From: Sphingomonas sp. BK235
Lineage (GTDB): Bacteria > Pseudomonadota > Alphaproteobacteria > Sphingomonadales > Sphingomonadaceae
Assembly: GCF_004345855.1 (NCBI RefSeq)
Contig: NZ_SLXN01000003.1
Location: forward strand, 186,001-250,000
DNA length: 64,000 nucleotides
Direction of reading: 5' to 3'
Of the stretch, positions 35,223 through 44,079 are shown in pieces. Numbering within the stretch: position 1 is the stretch's first letter; every line of letters begins with the position of its first letter. Both the position numbers and the translations under genes were made by a program. The notes beneath the pieces were generated by a model that did no database searches, had not been told where the DNA came from, and was given only the letters and a program-made list of their open reading frames with translations.

Positions 35223-38200
35223 ATGCCCGGAACGTCCGCTCTCTCCCTCGTCACCCCGCTGCGCGCGTTCGCGGCGGCGACGCTGTGCGCGCTCGCCGCG
35301 CTGGCGTCGGGCGCGGGCGCGCAGGTGGCGCAGGTGAGCAACACCGCGCAGCTCAGTTTCGGCGCGGCCGGCGCGCGGCAGACGGTCAGCTCGAACACCG
35401 TGTCGCTGGCGGTGGACCGCACCAGGCGCCCCAGCTCGCTCAGCTTCCGCCTGCTGCCGATCGGCTATTCGCTCACCGGGATGCGCTGCGAGCCCGACTC
35501 GCAGGCGCCGTTCATGCCCGCGCCGATCGACGCCGCCGATCTGGCACGCGCCGCGCCGCTGCGCACGATCGACACCAAGCAGCCGATGATCATCGTGCTC
35601 GACGCCGCGGCCGACAACCATGATCCGGCCGTGCGCGAGACCGACTGGATCGACGTCACCACCGACGCGCGCACCGTCAAGCTGCCGCTGCTCGAGACCG
35701 GGCCGAACACGGGCGTGTTCGCGGGCGGCGTGCCGGGGGGCGGGACGCGTTCGGAGCTCGCCGCCTGCGACCCGACGCGCCGCCGCGGCGCCTTCATCCG
35801 CATGGCCTATGCGGGCAATGCGCTGAGCATGCCCTCCGAGGCCGCGGTGCTGGTCGATCCCGCAGGCTTCGTGTTCGATTCCGCCACCGGCGCGCTGATC
35901 GACGGCGCGGAGGTGACCCTGCTCGACGCCGACGGCCGGCCCGCGCAGGTGTTCGGCGACGACGGCGTCAGCAGCTATCCCGCCACCGTCGTCAGCGGCG
36001 GCTCGGCGCATGACGCGAGCGGGCGCGCCTATCAGTTCAGCACGGGCAATTACCGCTTCCCGCTGGTGGCGCCGGGTACCTACCACCTGCGCGTCGTCCC
36101 GCCCGGCGCCTATGTCGCGCCGTCGACGCGCGATCGCGCGCAACTCGCCGAGCTGCTCGACCCGGCGGGGCGCCCCTTCATGATCAACGACGCCTCGTTC
36201 GGCGCGGGCTTCACCATCTCCACCCCCGATCCCTTCTATTCCGACATCCCGCTCGATCGCACCGGCGACACCGTGCTGCTGTTGAGCAAGACCGCCTCGA
36301 CGCGCGAGGCCTCGCCCGGCGATCCGGTGCAATATCGCATCGCCGTGACCAACCGCGGCGACACCGCGGCGCGGTCGATCAGCCTGACCGACCTGCTGCC
36401 CGCCGGCCTGCGCTACCAGCGCGGCTCGACCCGCGGCATCGCCGAGCCCGAGCTCGCGCCCGACGGCCGCCAGCTGCGCTTCGCGGTGCCCGAGCTCGCC
36501 GCGCACGCGACGGTGGAGCTGCGCTATACCGTCACGATCGCCGCGGGCGCCAAGCCCGGCGAGACGCTCAACCGTGTGCTCGCCAGCGCCAGCGCGGGGG
36601 TCACCGGCAACGAGGCGGCCGCGGCGGTGCGGATCCGCCCGCTGCTGTTCAGCGACGGCTTCACCGTGATCGGACGCGTCACCGAGGGCGATTGCGCCGA
36701 CCCCGTCGCGGGGCGGCGCGGCGTGCCGGGGATCCGGCTGCTGCTGGAGGACGGTACCTATGTCGTTACCGACAAGGACGGCCTGTACCATTTCGAGGGC
36801 GTGCGCGCCGGCCGCCACGTCGTCGCGCTCGATCGCGATTCGGTGCCCGCCAGCCATGCCCCGGTCGCGTGCGACGCGGACACGCGCCAGGCCGGCAGCG
36901 CCGCGTCGCGCTTCGTCGAGAGCGACGGCGGCCTGGTCAAGCGCGTCGACTTCCAGCTTCGCCCCACCGGGGTCGTCGCCGCGGCCAGCGCCGCGCTGCC
37001 GGTGCCGGTGCTCGCCGACGGCGCGGCCGCGGGGGCGGGGCGCGACTGGTTCGCGGGGCAGCAGCCCGGCATCGCCTTTCTCTTCCCCGAGCCGGAGCAT
37101 AACCCGCGCGCGCCCGCGGTTCGCGTCGTCATCAAGCATCGCCCCGGCCAGCGCGTCGCGCTGACGATCAACGGCCAGCCGAGCGACCCGATCGCCTATG
37201 ACGGCACTGACACCGATCCCGCCGGGACGATCGCGATCGCGCGCTGGAGCGGCGTGCCGGTGGCGCCCGGCGACAACGATTTGGTCGCGCGCGTGCTCGA
37301 CGCGTCGGGCGCGGTGGTGGGTACGCTGACCCGCCGCGTCCATGTCGCGGGCGCGCCCGCGCAGGTGGTCGCGGTGGCGGAGAAGAGCCGGCTGATCGCG
37401 GATGGCCTGACGCGGCCGCTGCTCGCGCTGCGCGCCACCGACGGGCAGGGCCGGCCGGTGCGCGCGGGCACGCTGCTGACGGTCCGGGTCGACGCGCCTT
37501 ACGCGGTCGCGGAGGATGTCGCGCTCGCGCAGGAGCGGCGCCAGGTCGCCGACGGCGGCACGCACAGCGCGCAGGTGGTGGGCGACGACGGCTATGCCTT
37601 CGTCGCGCTGGAGCCGACGATGCAGGGCGGCGCGGTGCGCGCGCATGTCGAGCTGGCGGACCGGCAATCGCGGCGGACGATCGACCTGACCGGCTGGCTC
37701 GCCGCGCCGGCGCGCAACTGGACCGTCGTCGGCTTCGGCGCGGGCACCTTCGGCTATGACGTGTTGCGCCGGAACAGTGGCGTGCTGCCGCGCGGCGTGC
37801 GCGGCGGGGTGGTGCGCGACGGCCAGCTCGCGCTCTACGCCAAGGGGCGGGTGCGCGGATCCTGGCTCGCGACGATCGCCTATGACAGCGACCGCCGCCG
37901 CGACCGCAGCCGCGGCCTGCTCGGCACGATCGATCCCGATCGCTATTACACCGTCTACGGCGACGGCACGCGTCAGGGCTATGACGCGGCGACCGACCGT
38001 AAATTGTACCTGCGGCTGGAGCGGCGCGAATTCTACGCTCTGTTCGGCGACTATGAGACCGGGCTGACCGCGACCCGGCTGGGCCGCTACAGCCGCACGC
38101 TCAACGGGCTCAAGGCCGAATATGACGGCGAGCGGCTCCAGTTCAGCGCCTTCGCCGCGCACACCGACGAGCGCTACGCGCGCGACGAGATCCCCGGCAA

Positions 38201-40220
38201 CGGGCTGAGCGGTCCCTATCGGCTGGCCGCGCGCGACATCGTGCCCAACAGCGACAAGCTGCGCATCGAGGTGCGCGACCGGTTCCGCCCCGAGCGGATC
38301 ATCGCCACCACCCAGATGACGCGCCACCTCGACTATGACATCGACACCGCGGCGGGGACGATCCGCTTCCGCGAGCCGGTGCTGACGCGCGACGCCGCGC
38401 TCAACCCGGTGTTCGTGGTGGTCGATTACGAGACCTATGGCAGCGGCCGGAAGATGGTGGCGGGCGGACGTGCCGCGGTGAAGCTGGCGCGCGGCGCGGT
38501 CGAGCTCGGCGCCACCGCGCTCCACGACGAGACCACCGCCACCGCGGACGTGCTCGCGGTCGACGTGCGCGCGCGCGCCGGCGCGGCGACCGAAGTGCGC
38601 GCCGAGGCGGCCAGCGGCGGGCGCGGCGGGCTTCGGGTCGGCCAGGCCTTTCTCGCGGAGGCGGAGCATCACGGCGCCCGCGCCGATCTGCTCGTCTACG
38701 CCCGCCAGCAGGACCGCGCCTTCGGCGTGTCGCAGCAGAATGTGGTGGAGGCGGGGACGCGCCGCGTCGGGCTCGACGGGCGGCTGCAGCTCGACCCACG
38801 GCTCGCGCTCACCGCGACCGGCTGGTACCAGCAGCAGCTCGACGGCCCGGGGCGGCGCACCGCGATCGACACGCGGCTGGAATGGCGGCGCGAGCGCGGC
38901 ACGCTCTATGCGGGTGCGCAGCTGGCGACCGATCGCGGCATCGACGGCGCCGAGCGCGACTCGCGGCTGCTCACGCTCGGCGGCACCCAGGCGGTGCTCG
39001 ACGGCAAGCTGACGCTCGCGGGCCAGACCCAGGTCGCGCCCGGCGGCGACAAGGCCAGCGTCGACTTCCCGGTGCGCCACCAGCTCACCGCGGGCTATCG
39101 CATCGCGCCGACGGTGCGGCTGATCGGCGGCTATGAGATCGCCGAGGGCGCGACCTATAGCGCGCGCACCGCGCGGGTCGGCTTCGACGTCGCGCCCTGG
39201 TCGGGCGCCAAGCTGATGAGCACGGTCAACCAGCAGGCGGTCGGCGGCGAGGAGGCGGGGCGCGTCTATGCGCAATATGGGCTGAGCCAGTCGCTGCCGC
39301 TCGGCCGGCGCTGGATCGTCGACGCCACGCTCGACGCGAGCAGCACGCTGCGCGGCAGCGTTCCCGCGGGCGCCGCGGTCAACGCCTTCCAGTCGGGCGG
39401 GATCAGCGGCGCGTCGATCCAGGACGCGGCGGGCACCGATTATGCCGCGATGACGCTCGGGGCGACCTATCGCGCCGATCGCTGGTCGTGGAACGGGCGC
39501 GCGGAATATCGCGCGAGCGACGCGGGGGATCGCCTCGGCCTGACCAGCAACCTGCTGCGCTCGCTGGGAGAGGGGCGCACGATCGCGGCCGGGCTGCGCT
39601 GGTACACGATCGACCAGTCGCCCGCGCAGCGCGCCTCGTCGCTGTCCGGCGACATCGCGCTGGCGTGGCGTCCGCTCGACAGCCGCTGGTCGCTGCTGGA
39701 GCGGTTCCAGCTCCGCCGCGACCGCGCCGACGCGGGCGTGACCGATCGCAACGTCCTCGGCGTCGCCGCCGGCGCGGGCGCGTTCCAGGCGACGCTGCGC
39801 GCGGTCAACAATGCCGCGCTCAACTATCGCTCGGGCGCCGAGGGCGAGGGGCACGGGATCGAGTTGACGCTGTACCACGGCATCAAATGGGTGCGCGGCA
39901 GCTTCGGCGCGGACGATTACACCGGGCTGACCCAGGTGGTGGGCGCCGAGGTGCGGCGCGACCTGGGCGGGCGGTTCGACATCGGCGTCCAGGGATCGGC
40001 ACAGCATGGCATCACCAGCCACACGCTGGCGTTCAGCGCAGGGCCGAGCCTGGGCGTGTCGCCGGCGCGTGACCTGTGGATCAGCGCGGGCTATAATGTC
40101 AGCGGCTATCGTGATCGTGACTTCGGGCAGGATCGGTATACGCGGCGCGGGCCGTATCTGACGCTGCGGATGAAGTTCGATCGCGACAGTGTCGGCGCGC
40201 TCTTGGGGACACGAGGATGA
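35223..40220 (+). CDS. Giant outer-membrane protein: DUF11/SdrD-B-like modules plus C-terminal beta-barrel
   Basis: The protein has 1665 residues; AGGGA precedes the ATG. A signal peptide ends near GAGAQVAQ, followed by the shared NTA module (VSNTAQLSF...SNTVSLAVD). Then come a domain with LLETGPNTGVFAGG (residues about 110-200), a SdrD-B/carboxypeptidase-regulatory-like fold (about 215-310), a DUF11 domain (about 350-460; LLSKTASTREASPGDPVQY), a second SdrD-B-like fold (about 480-545; TVIGRVTEGDC, DGLYHFEGVRAG), and immunoglobulin-like domains (about 630-820). From residue about 830 a long barrel follows (YYTVYGDGTRQGYDA, FGDYETGLTATRLGRYSRTLNGLK), ending FDRDSVGALLGTRG. It is probably the anchor or exporter for the small proteins upstream. 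The family is widespread, but I know of no defined function. Confidence 0.8.
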   Translation: MPGTSALSLVTPLRAFAAATLCALAALASGAGAQVAQVSNTAQLSFGAAGARQTVSSNTVSLAVDRTRRPSSLSFRLLPIGYSLTGMRCEPDSQAPFMPAPIDAADLARAAPLRTIDTKQPMIIVLDAAADNHDPAVRETDWIDVTTDARTVKLPLLETGPNTGVFAGGVPGGGTRSELAACDPTRRRGAFIRMAYAGNALSMPSEAAVLVDPAGFVFDSATGALIDGAEVTLLDADGRPAQVFGDDGVSSYPATVVSGGSAHDASGRAYQFSTGNYRFPLVAPGTYHLRVVPPGAYVAPSTRDRAQLAELLDPAGRPFMINDASFGAGFTISTPDPFYSDIPLDRTGDTVLLLSKTASTREASPGDPVQYRIAVTNRGDTAARSISLTDLLPAGLRYQRGSTRGIAEPELAPDGRQLRFAVPELAAHATVELRYTVTIAAGAKPGETLNRVLASASAGVTGNEAAAAVRIRPLLFSDGFTVIGRVTEGDCADPVAGRRGVPGIRLLLEDGTYVVTDKDGLYHFEGVRAGRHVVALDRDSVPASHAPVACDADTRQAGSAASRFVESDGGLVKRVDFQLRPTGVVAAASAALPVPVLADGAAAGAGRDWFAGQQPGIAFLFPEPEHNPRAPAVRVVIKHRPGQRVALTINGQPSDPIAYDGTDTDPAGTIAIARWSGVPVAPGDNDLVARVLDASGAVVGTLTRRVHVAGAPAQVVAVAEKSRLIADGLTRPLLALRATDGQGRPVRAGTLLTVRVDAPYAVAEDVALAQERRQVADGGTHSAQVVGDDGYAFVALEPTMQGGAVRAHVELADRQSRRTIDLTGWLAAPARNWTVVGFGAGTFGYDVLRRNSGVLPRGVRGGVVRDGQLALYAKGRVRGSWLATIAYDSDRRRDRSRGLLGTIDPDRYYTVYGDGTRQGYDAATDRKLYLRLERREFYALFGDYETGLTATRLGRYSRTLNGLKAEYDGERLQFSAFAAHTDERYARDEIPGNGLSGPYRLAARDIVPNSDKLRIEVRDRFRPERIIATTQMTRHLDYDIDTAAGTIRFREPVLTRDAALNPVFVVVDYETYGSGRKMVAGGRAAVKLARGAVELGATALHDETTATADVLAVDVRARAGAATEVRAEAASGGRGGLRVGQAFLAEAEHHGARADLLVYARQQDRAFGVSQQNVVEAGTRRVGLDGRLQLDPRLALTATGWYQQQLDGPGRRTAIDTRLEWRRERGTLYAGAQLATDRGIDGAERDSRLLTLGGTQAVLDGKLTLAGQTQVAPGGDKASVDFPVRHQLTAGYRIAPTVRLIGGYEIAEGATYSARTARVGFDVAPWSGAKLMSTVNQQAVGGEEAGRVYAQYGLSQSLPLGRRWIVDATLDASSTLRGSVPAGAAVNAFQSGGISGASIQDAAGTDYAAMTLGATYRADRWSWNGRAEYRASDAGDRLGLTSNLLRSLGEGRTIAAGLRWYTIDQSPAQRASSLSGDIALAWRPLDSRWSLLERFQLRRDRADAGVTDRNVLGVAAGAGAFQATLRAVNNAALNYRSGAEGEGHGIELTLYHGIKWVRGSFGADDYTGLTQVVGAEVRRDLGGRFDIGVQGSAQHGITSHTLAFSAGPSLGVSPARDLWISAGYNVSGYRDRDFGQDRYTRRGPYLTLRMKFDRDSVGALLGTRG

Positions 40221-40852
40221 TGACGCGAGCGGTCCGTGATGCGGCGAACGACGAGGCGGTCGGGATCCTGGTCCAGCCCCCCGCCGAGGCGGAGCAGCGC
40301 GCCGCGCCGCGACAGCGCACGCTCTACGCGCTCGGTCGCTTGCTGGTCGCGGGCGGGCAGCGCGTCTGTACGGTACGCAACCTTTCCCCCGGCGGCGTGG
40401 GGATCGAGCTGGACGCGCCGCCCCCGGTGGGCACGGCGGTGCAGATCGAGACGCGCGGCCTGCCGCTCCGCGCGGCGGAAGTGTGCTGGGTGAGCGACCG
40501 CGCGGTCGGGCTCACGTTCGTCGACACGCCGGCGGAGGAGCTGGTGCGCGCGGCGGAGGCGACCCCGCGCAGCCCGCGGTTCGGCTATGAAGGGCCGGTC
40601 GAGCTGGTGACCGGTGCGGGGCTGAGCGAGTGCCGCGCGATCGATCTCGGGCTGGGCGGGATCCGCGTCGCGGGCGCGCTGCCCGGCGCGCCGGGCGACG
40701 CGCTGGAGGTGGTGATCGACGCGATGCTCGCGGTGCGGGGCCGGCTCGCCTGGGACCGCGGCGACAGTTTCGCGATCGAGTTCGCCGCCCCGCTCAGCAC
40801 GCGTCAGCTCGCCGGTGCGATCGCGCGCTGGGAGGCGACGCTCACCCGCTGA
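40217..40852 (+). CDS. Tandem PilZ-domain protein
   Basis: The protein has 211 residues. Its ATG lies inside the stop region of the giant barrel gene (ATGATGA), so translation is coupled. The N-terminal half is a PilZ domain: an Arg-rich RQRTLYALGR before the strand and TVRNLSPGGVGIEL carrying the NxSxxG motif. The C-terminal half is a second, diverged PilZ domain (RAIDLGLGGIRV, with DxGxxG in place of DxSxxG). There is no signal, so it is cytoplasmic. PilZ domains bind cyclic di-GMP; the first Arg motif is imperfect, so binding needs testing. The coupling suggests that c-di-GMP signals bear on the surface system. Its last 11 bases overlap the convergent receiver gene. Confidence 0.8.
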   Translation: MMTRAVRDAANDEAVGILVQPPAEAEQRAAPRQRTLYALGRLLVAGGQRVCTVRNLSPGGVGIELDAPPPVGTAVQIETRGLPLRAAEVCWVSDRAVGLTFVDTPAEELVRAAEATPRSPRFGYEGPVELVTGAGLSECRAIDLGLGGIRVAGALPGAPGDALEVVIDAMLAVRGRLAWDRGDSFAIEFAAPLSTRQLAGAIARWEATLTR

Positions 40853-41228
40853 GCGGCGCCGTGCCGAGCAGCGCGCGCAGCTCGGCGGCGAGCGACAGCG
40901 GCTCGAACGGCTTGACGATCACTCCCGCGGCGCCGAGCGTGCGCAGCGCGGCGACCTCATGGTCGCGGCCGTGCGCGGTCATGAAGATCACCGGCAGCCG
41001 CGGCGCATAGGCGCGCAACGCGGTGAACAGCGCGGGTCCGTCCATGTCGGGCATCGTCACGTCGAGCAGCGCCGCGTCGAACCGGCTCGCCGCGGCGAGC
41101 GCCAGCGCCTCGCGCGCCGAGGCGGCGGCGTGGAGCGCGATCGTCGGGTCGAGCCCCAGCGCGAGTTCGACGATCGTGCGGATGTCGGGATCGTCGTCGA
41201 CGAACAGCAGATGGAGCGGGGCGATCAA
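40842..41228 (-). CDS. Single-domain response regulator (CheY-like)
   Basis: The protein has 128 residues with all receiver residues present: Asp11-Asp12-Asp13 (FVDDDPDIR), phospho-acceptor Asp56 (ALLDVTMPDMDG), Thr84 (FMTAHG) and Lys106 (IVKPF). There is no output domain. It begins inside the stop of the hybrid kinase gene (ATGA overlap) and is the last gene of the minus-strand operon NarL-type regulator / hybrid kinase / receiver. It likely relays phosphate from the kinase or from the Hpt protein at 44080, or acts by protein contact. Confidence 0.9.
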   Translation of the reverse strand: MIAPLHLLFVDDDPDIRTIVELALGLDPTIALHAAASAREALALAAASRFDAALLDVTMPDMDGPALFTALRAYAPRLPVIFMTAHGRDHEVAALRTLGAAGVIVKPFEPLSLAAELRALLGTAPLSG

Positions 41229-43342
41229 GCTTTAGGCCCGACGGTCGGCGGCGCGGTCGTCGCGCGCGTCGCGAGCAGCCGCCGCGCGGTGGCGGCGAGA
41301 TCGGGGAGCGAGTGGCGCCCCTTGGTCAGCACCACATCGGCGCGCGCCGCGAGGGGGGCGGGGATCTGCTGCCCGGAGAAGATGATGACGGGGATCGGCG
41401 CGCCCTCCGCATCGATGAGGTCGGGGATCAGCTCCGGCCCGTGACCGTCGACCACCTGCATGTCGAGGATCGCGAGCGCGGGGGCGCGTTCGCGCAGCAG
41501 CGCACGCGCCCGGTCCAGGCTGGGAGCAGCGATCACACGCGCGGTCTCCGCGAGCGCGGCGGCGACCGTCTCGCGCACGTCGGGATCGTCGTCGACGTGG
41601 AGCACCAGCGGGCGATCGCCAGCCATCGCGGGCGCCGCCTCGACCGCGCTCGCCGCGGCGAGCGGCAGCTCGATCACGAAGCGCGTCCCGCCGCCGTCGC
41701 GATCCTCGAACCAGATCGCGCCGTCGTGGCGCCACACGATCTCGCGCGCGATGGCGAGGCCCAGCCCGGTGCCCACCGCCTGGCCGGGCGTCCGGTGTGA
41801 CTGGAACCGCTCGAACAAACGCTCGCGCAGCGAGTCGGGGATGCCGCCACCGCGATCCTCGACGCACAGCCGCGCGCGCCCCTCCAGCGCGGCGGTGACG
41901 AGCCGGATCTCGCTGCCCGGGGGAGAGGCGTGGACCGCGTTGGAGAGCAGGTTGGTCACCACCTGGAGCAGCCGCCCCGCGTCGCCCGCCACGGTCAGCG
42001 GCACCGGACCGGGCGCCGGGACCAATGTGATGCCGCGGCTGCGCGCCAGCCCTTCGCCGTCGCGTACCGCGTCGGCAGCGACGGCGCGCAGGTCGAGCGG
42101 GACGCGCGCCATCGCGAGTTGGCCCGACTCGATGCGGTCGATGTCGAGCATGTCGTTGATGAGCCGGATCAGCCGTCGCGCGTTGCCGTCGGCGATGTCG
42201 ACCAGTCGCGCCGCCTGCGGCGACAATTCCTCGACGGTGCCGCCGCGCAGCAGCGCCAGCGCGCCGACCACCGAGGTGAGCGGCGTGCGCAACTCGTGGC
42301 TGACGGTGGAGATCAGCTCGTCCTTGGCGCGTTCCACGCGGGCGCGCTCGGACACGTCGCGGAGCGACAGGACGAGATGGTCGCCGCTGGGCACGCGCAT
42401 CACCCCGATCGCGACGTCGACCGACACCTCGCTGCCGTCGCGCCGCCGCACGCGCCGGCCGGGCAGGAAGCTGCGCGCGAGTCGACCGTCGCGCAGGCCG
42501 ATGCGGCGGTGGAAGTCGCCGCTCCCCTCCGCCAGCTCGAGCACGGTGGCGACGTCGCGGCGCTCCAGCTCGGCCGCGGGGGCGCCGATCAGCTCGGCCG
42601 CGGCGGCGTTGACCTGCTCGATCGTGCCGCTGGGATTGAGGATCATCAGCGCGTCGCTGGTGCTGCGCAGCACCGCGGCGTTACGCTCGGCGCCCTCATA
42701 GGCCGCGAGCGCGCCGTCATAGGCGGCGCGGCGCGACTGCCACAGCGAGCGCAGCGTCACCGCCAGCGCGATCGTCAGCAACACACCGGAGGCTTGCAGC
42801 AGTCGGCGCAACTCCGCGCGCCGCTCGGCGAAGGCGATGCGCTGCGCGGTGACCTGCGCGCGGCTGGTGTGGCGCGCGCGCGCCACCGCCGCGCGCAGCC
42901 GGTCCATCAGCCGCCGTCCCTCCCCCGCCGCGACGGCCGCGCGCGCGGCGGTGCGGTCGCCGGCGCGTGCCAGCGCGAGCGTGCGATCCAGCTCGGCGAA
43001 TTTGGCCTCCACCAGCGCCGCGATCTCCGCGGTGGCGACCCCCGGTATCCGCTGCAGCCGCGCCGCGGTGGCGCGCGCGGGGCTCAAGGGGCCGAGATAG
43101 GCCGCATCGCCGGTGAGCAGATAGCCGCGCTGCGCCGTCTCCGCGTCCTTGAGGGCAGACAGCAGCGACAGTTGGTCGCGCTCGCGATCGAACGAGCGCA
43201 GCGCCGCGGCGTAGAGCCGTTCCGAGCGGGCATATTCGGCGTCGGTCCACGCCATCAGCGCGACGATCGAGAGCGGCACCATCGCCGCGATCAGCAGGAA
43301 GCGCCGCGCCGAGGGAGGCGCCGGACGCTCCTCGGCGCTCAC
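41225..43342 (-). CDS. Hybrid sensor histidine kinase (CHASE3-PAS-HisKA-HATPase-REC)
   Basis: The protein has 705 residues. A membrane segment lies at about 13-30, a CHASE3-type four-helix sensor at about 35-175 (SALKDAETAQRGYLLTGD), and a second membrane segment at about 180-200. A PAS domain follows (about 215-330), then HisKA with phospho-His near 348 (STVSHELRTPLTS). The ATP-binding domain has the N box (LLQVVTNLLSNAVHA), G1 (VEDRGGGIPD) and G2 (GTGLGLAI). A C-terminal receiver (LVLHVDDDPDVR, AILDMQVVDGHG) is at about 580-700. Having its own receiver, it needs an Hpt intermediate; the gene at 44080 provides one. It overlaps both neighbours by ATGA. Confidence 0.92.
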   Translation of the reverse strand: MSAEERPAPPSARRFLLIAAMVPLSIVALMAWTDAEYARSERLYAAALRSFDRERDQLSLLSALKDAETAQRGYLLTGDAAYLGPLSPARATAARLQRIPGVATAEIAALVEAKFAELDRTLALARAGDRTAARAAVAAGEGRRLMDRLRAAVARARHTSRAQVTAQRIAFAERRAELRRLLQASGVLLTIALAVTLRSLWQSRRAAYDGALAAYEGAERNAAVLRSTSDALMILNPSGTIEQVNAAAAELIGAPAAELERRDVATVLELAEGSGDFHRRIGLRDGRLARSFLPGRRVRRRDGSEVSVDVAIGVMRVPSGDHLVLSLRDVSERARVERAKDELISTVSHELRTPLTSVVGALALLRGGTVEELSPQAARLVDIADGNARRLIRLINDMLDIDRIESGQLAMARVPLDLRAVAADAVRDGEGLARSRGITLVPAPGPVPLTVAGDAGRLLQVVTNLLSNAVHASPPGSEIRLVTAALEGRARLCVEDRGGGIPDSLRERLFERFQSHRTPGQAVGTGLGLAIAREIVWRHDGAIWFEDRDGGGTRFVIELPLAAASAVEAAPAMAGDRPLVLHVDDDPDVRETVAAALAETARVIAAPSLDRARALLRERAPALAILDMQVVDGHGPELIPDLIDAEGAPIPVIIFSGQQIPAPLAARADVVLTKGRHSLPDLAATARRLLATRATTAPPTVGPKA

Positions 43343-43989
43343 CGCGCCCCGCCCATCAGCGGCTGCACCGCGAGCAGCGCCTGCGCGCGGTTGCTGACCC
43401 CCAGCTTGCGGAAGATCGCGGTCAGATGCGCCTTGATCGTCGCCTCGGTGACGTCGAGATCGCGCGCGATCTGCTTGTTCGAGCGACCGTCCGCGAGCGC
43501 GATCAGCACCCCGCGCTGCGCCGGGGACAGCGCGTCGATCCGCGACTTCAGGTCGCCCACGTTGACGGCCGAGGGATCGATCGGCGGGAAGGCGACATGG
43601 CCGACATCGACCCGGCGCAGCCGCTCGGCCAGCGCGTCGAGGGGCAGGCTCTTGAACAGATAGCCCGCGGCGCCGAGCGCCCGTGCCGCCTCGACCAGAT
43701 GCGAGTCCTCGCTGGCGCTGACCACCACCACGCGCGCGACCGGCGCGTGCATCTGCAAGGTCAGCAGGCCGGAGAAGCCGTGCGCGTCGGGGAGCTGGAG
43801 ATCGAGCAGGATCATGCGCCAGCTGCCCCGCCGCGCGGCTTCCGCCGCCTCCCCGATCGATCCGGCGCCGACGACCGTCACGCCGGGCATCGCGGCGCGC
43901 GCCGCCAGCGCCAGCCCCTCGCGCGTGAGCGGATGGTCGTCGGCCACCAGGACGCGGCCGCCCAGCTGTCGCTCCTGCTCTTCGATCAT
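43339..43989 (-). CDS. NarL/FixJ-family response regulator
   Basis: The protein has 216 residues. The receiver domain has ADDHP and the phospho-acceptor Asp in MILLDLQLPDAHG, with Ser in VVVSASED and Lys in YLFKSLP. The C-terminal LuxR-type helix-turn-helix reads LSPAQRGVLIALADGRSNKQ, then TEATIKAHLTAIFRKLGV. It is the first gene of the minus-strand signalling operon and is read divergently from the Hpt gene, with 90 bases of AT-richer DNA between (43990-44079), where both promoters must lie. It is probably the transcriptional output of the phosphorelay. Targets are not evident from sequence. Confidence 0.9.
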   Translation of the reverse strand: MIEEQERQLGGRVLVADDHPLTREGLALAARAAMPGVTVVGAGSIGEAAEAARRGSWRMILLDLQLPDAHGFSGLLTLQMHAPVARVVVVSASEDSHLVEAARALGAAGYLFKSLPLDALAERLRRVDVGHVAFPPIDPSAVNVGDLKSRIDALSPAQRGVLIALADGRSNKQIARDLDVTEATIKAHLTAIFRKLGVSNRAQALLAVQPLMGGAR

Positions 43990-44079
43990 TCTGAAATGCT
44001 TATCTTCTTATGGGTATATAGCGTCTCTTTCCAAGCCGGCTGAGTCGAGCGGTTTTTGGACCAAAGTGGCGGAGTTTCA

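Noticed and set aside
35127..40022. 1631-codon open frame on the minus strand, opposite the giant barrel gene
   Set aside because: It is an antisense shadow caused by high GC in third positions: Arg/Ala/Gly/His-rich, no signal peptide or domain. The plus strand has a convincing signal peptide, domains and ribosome site.
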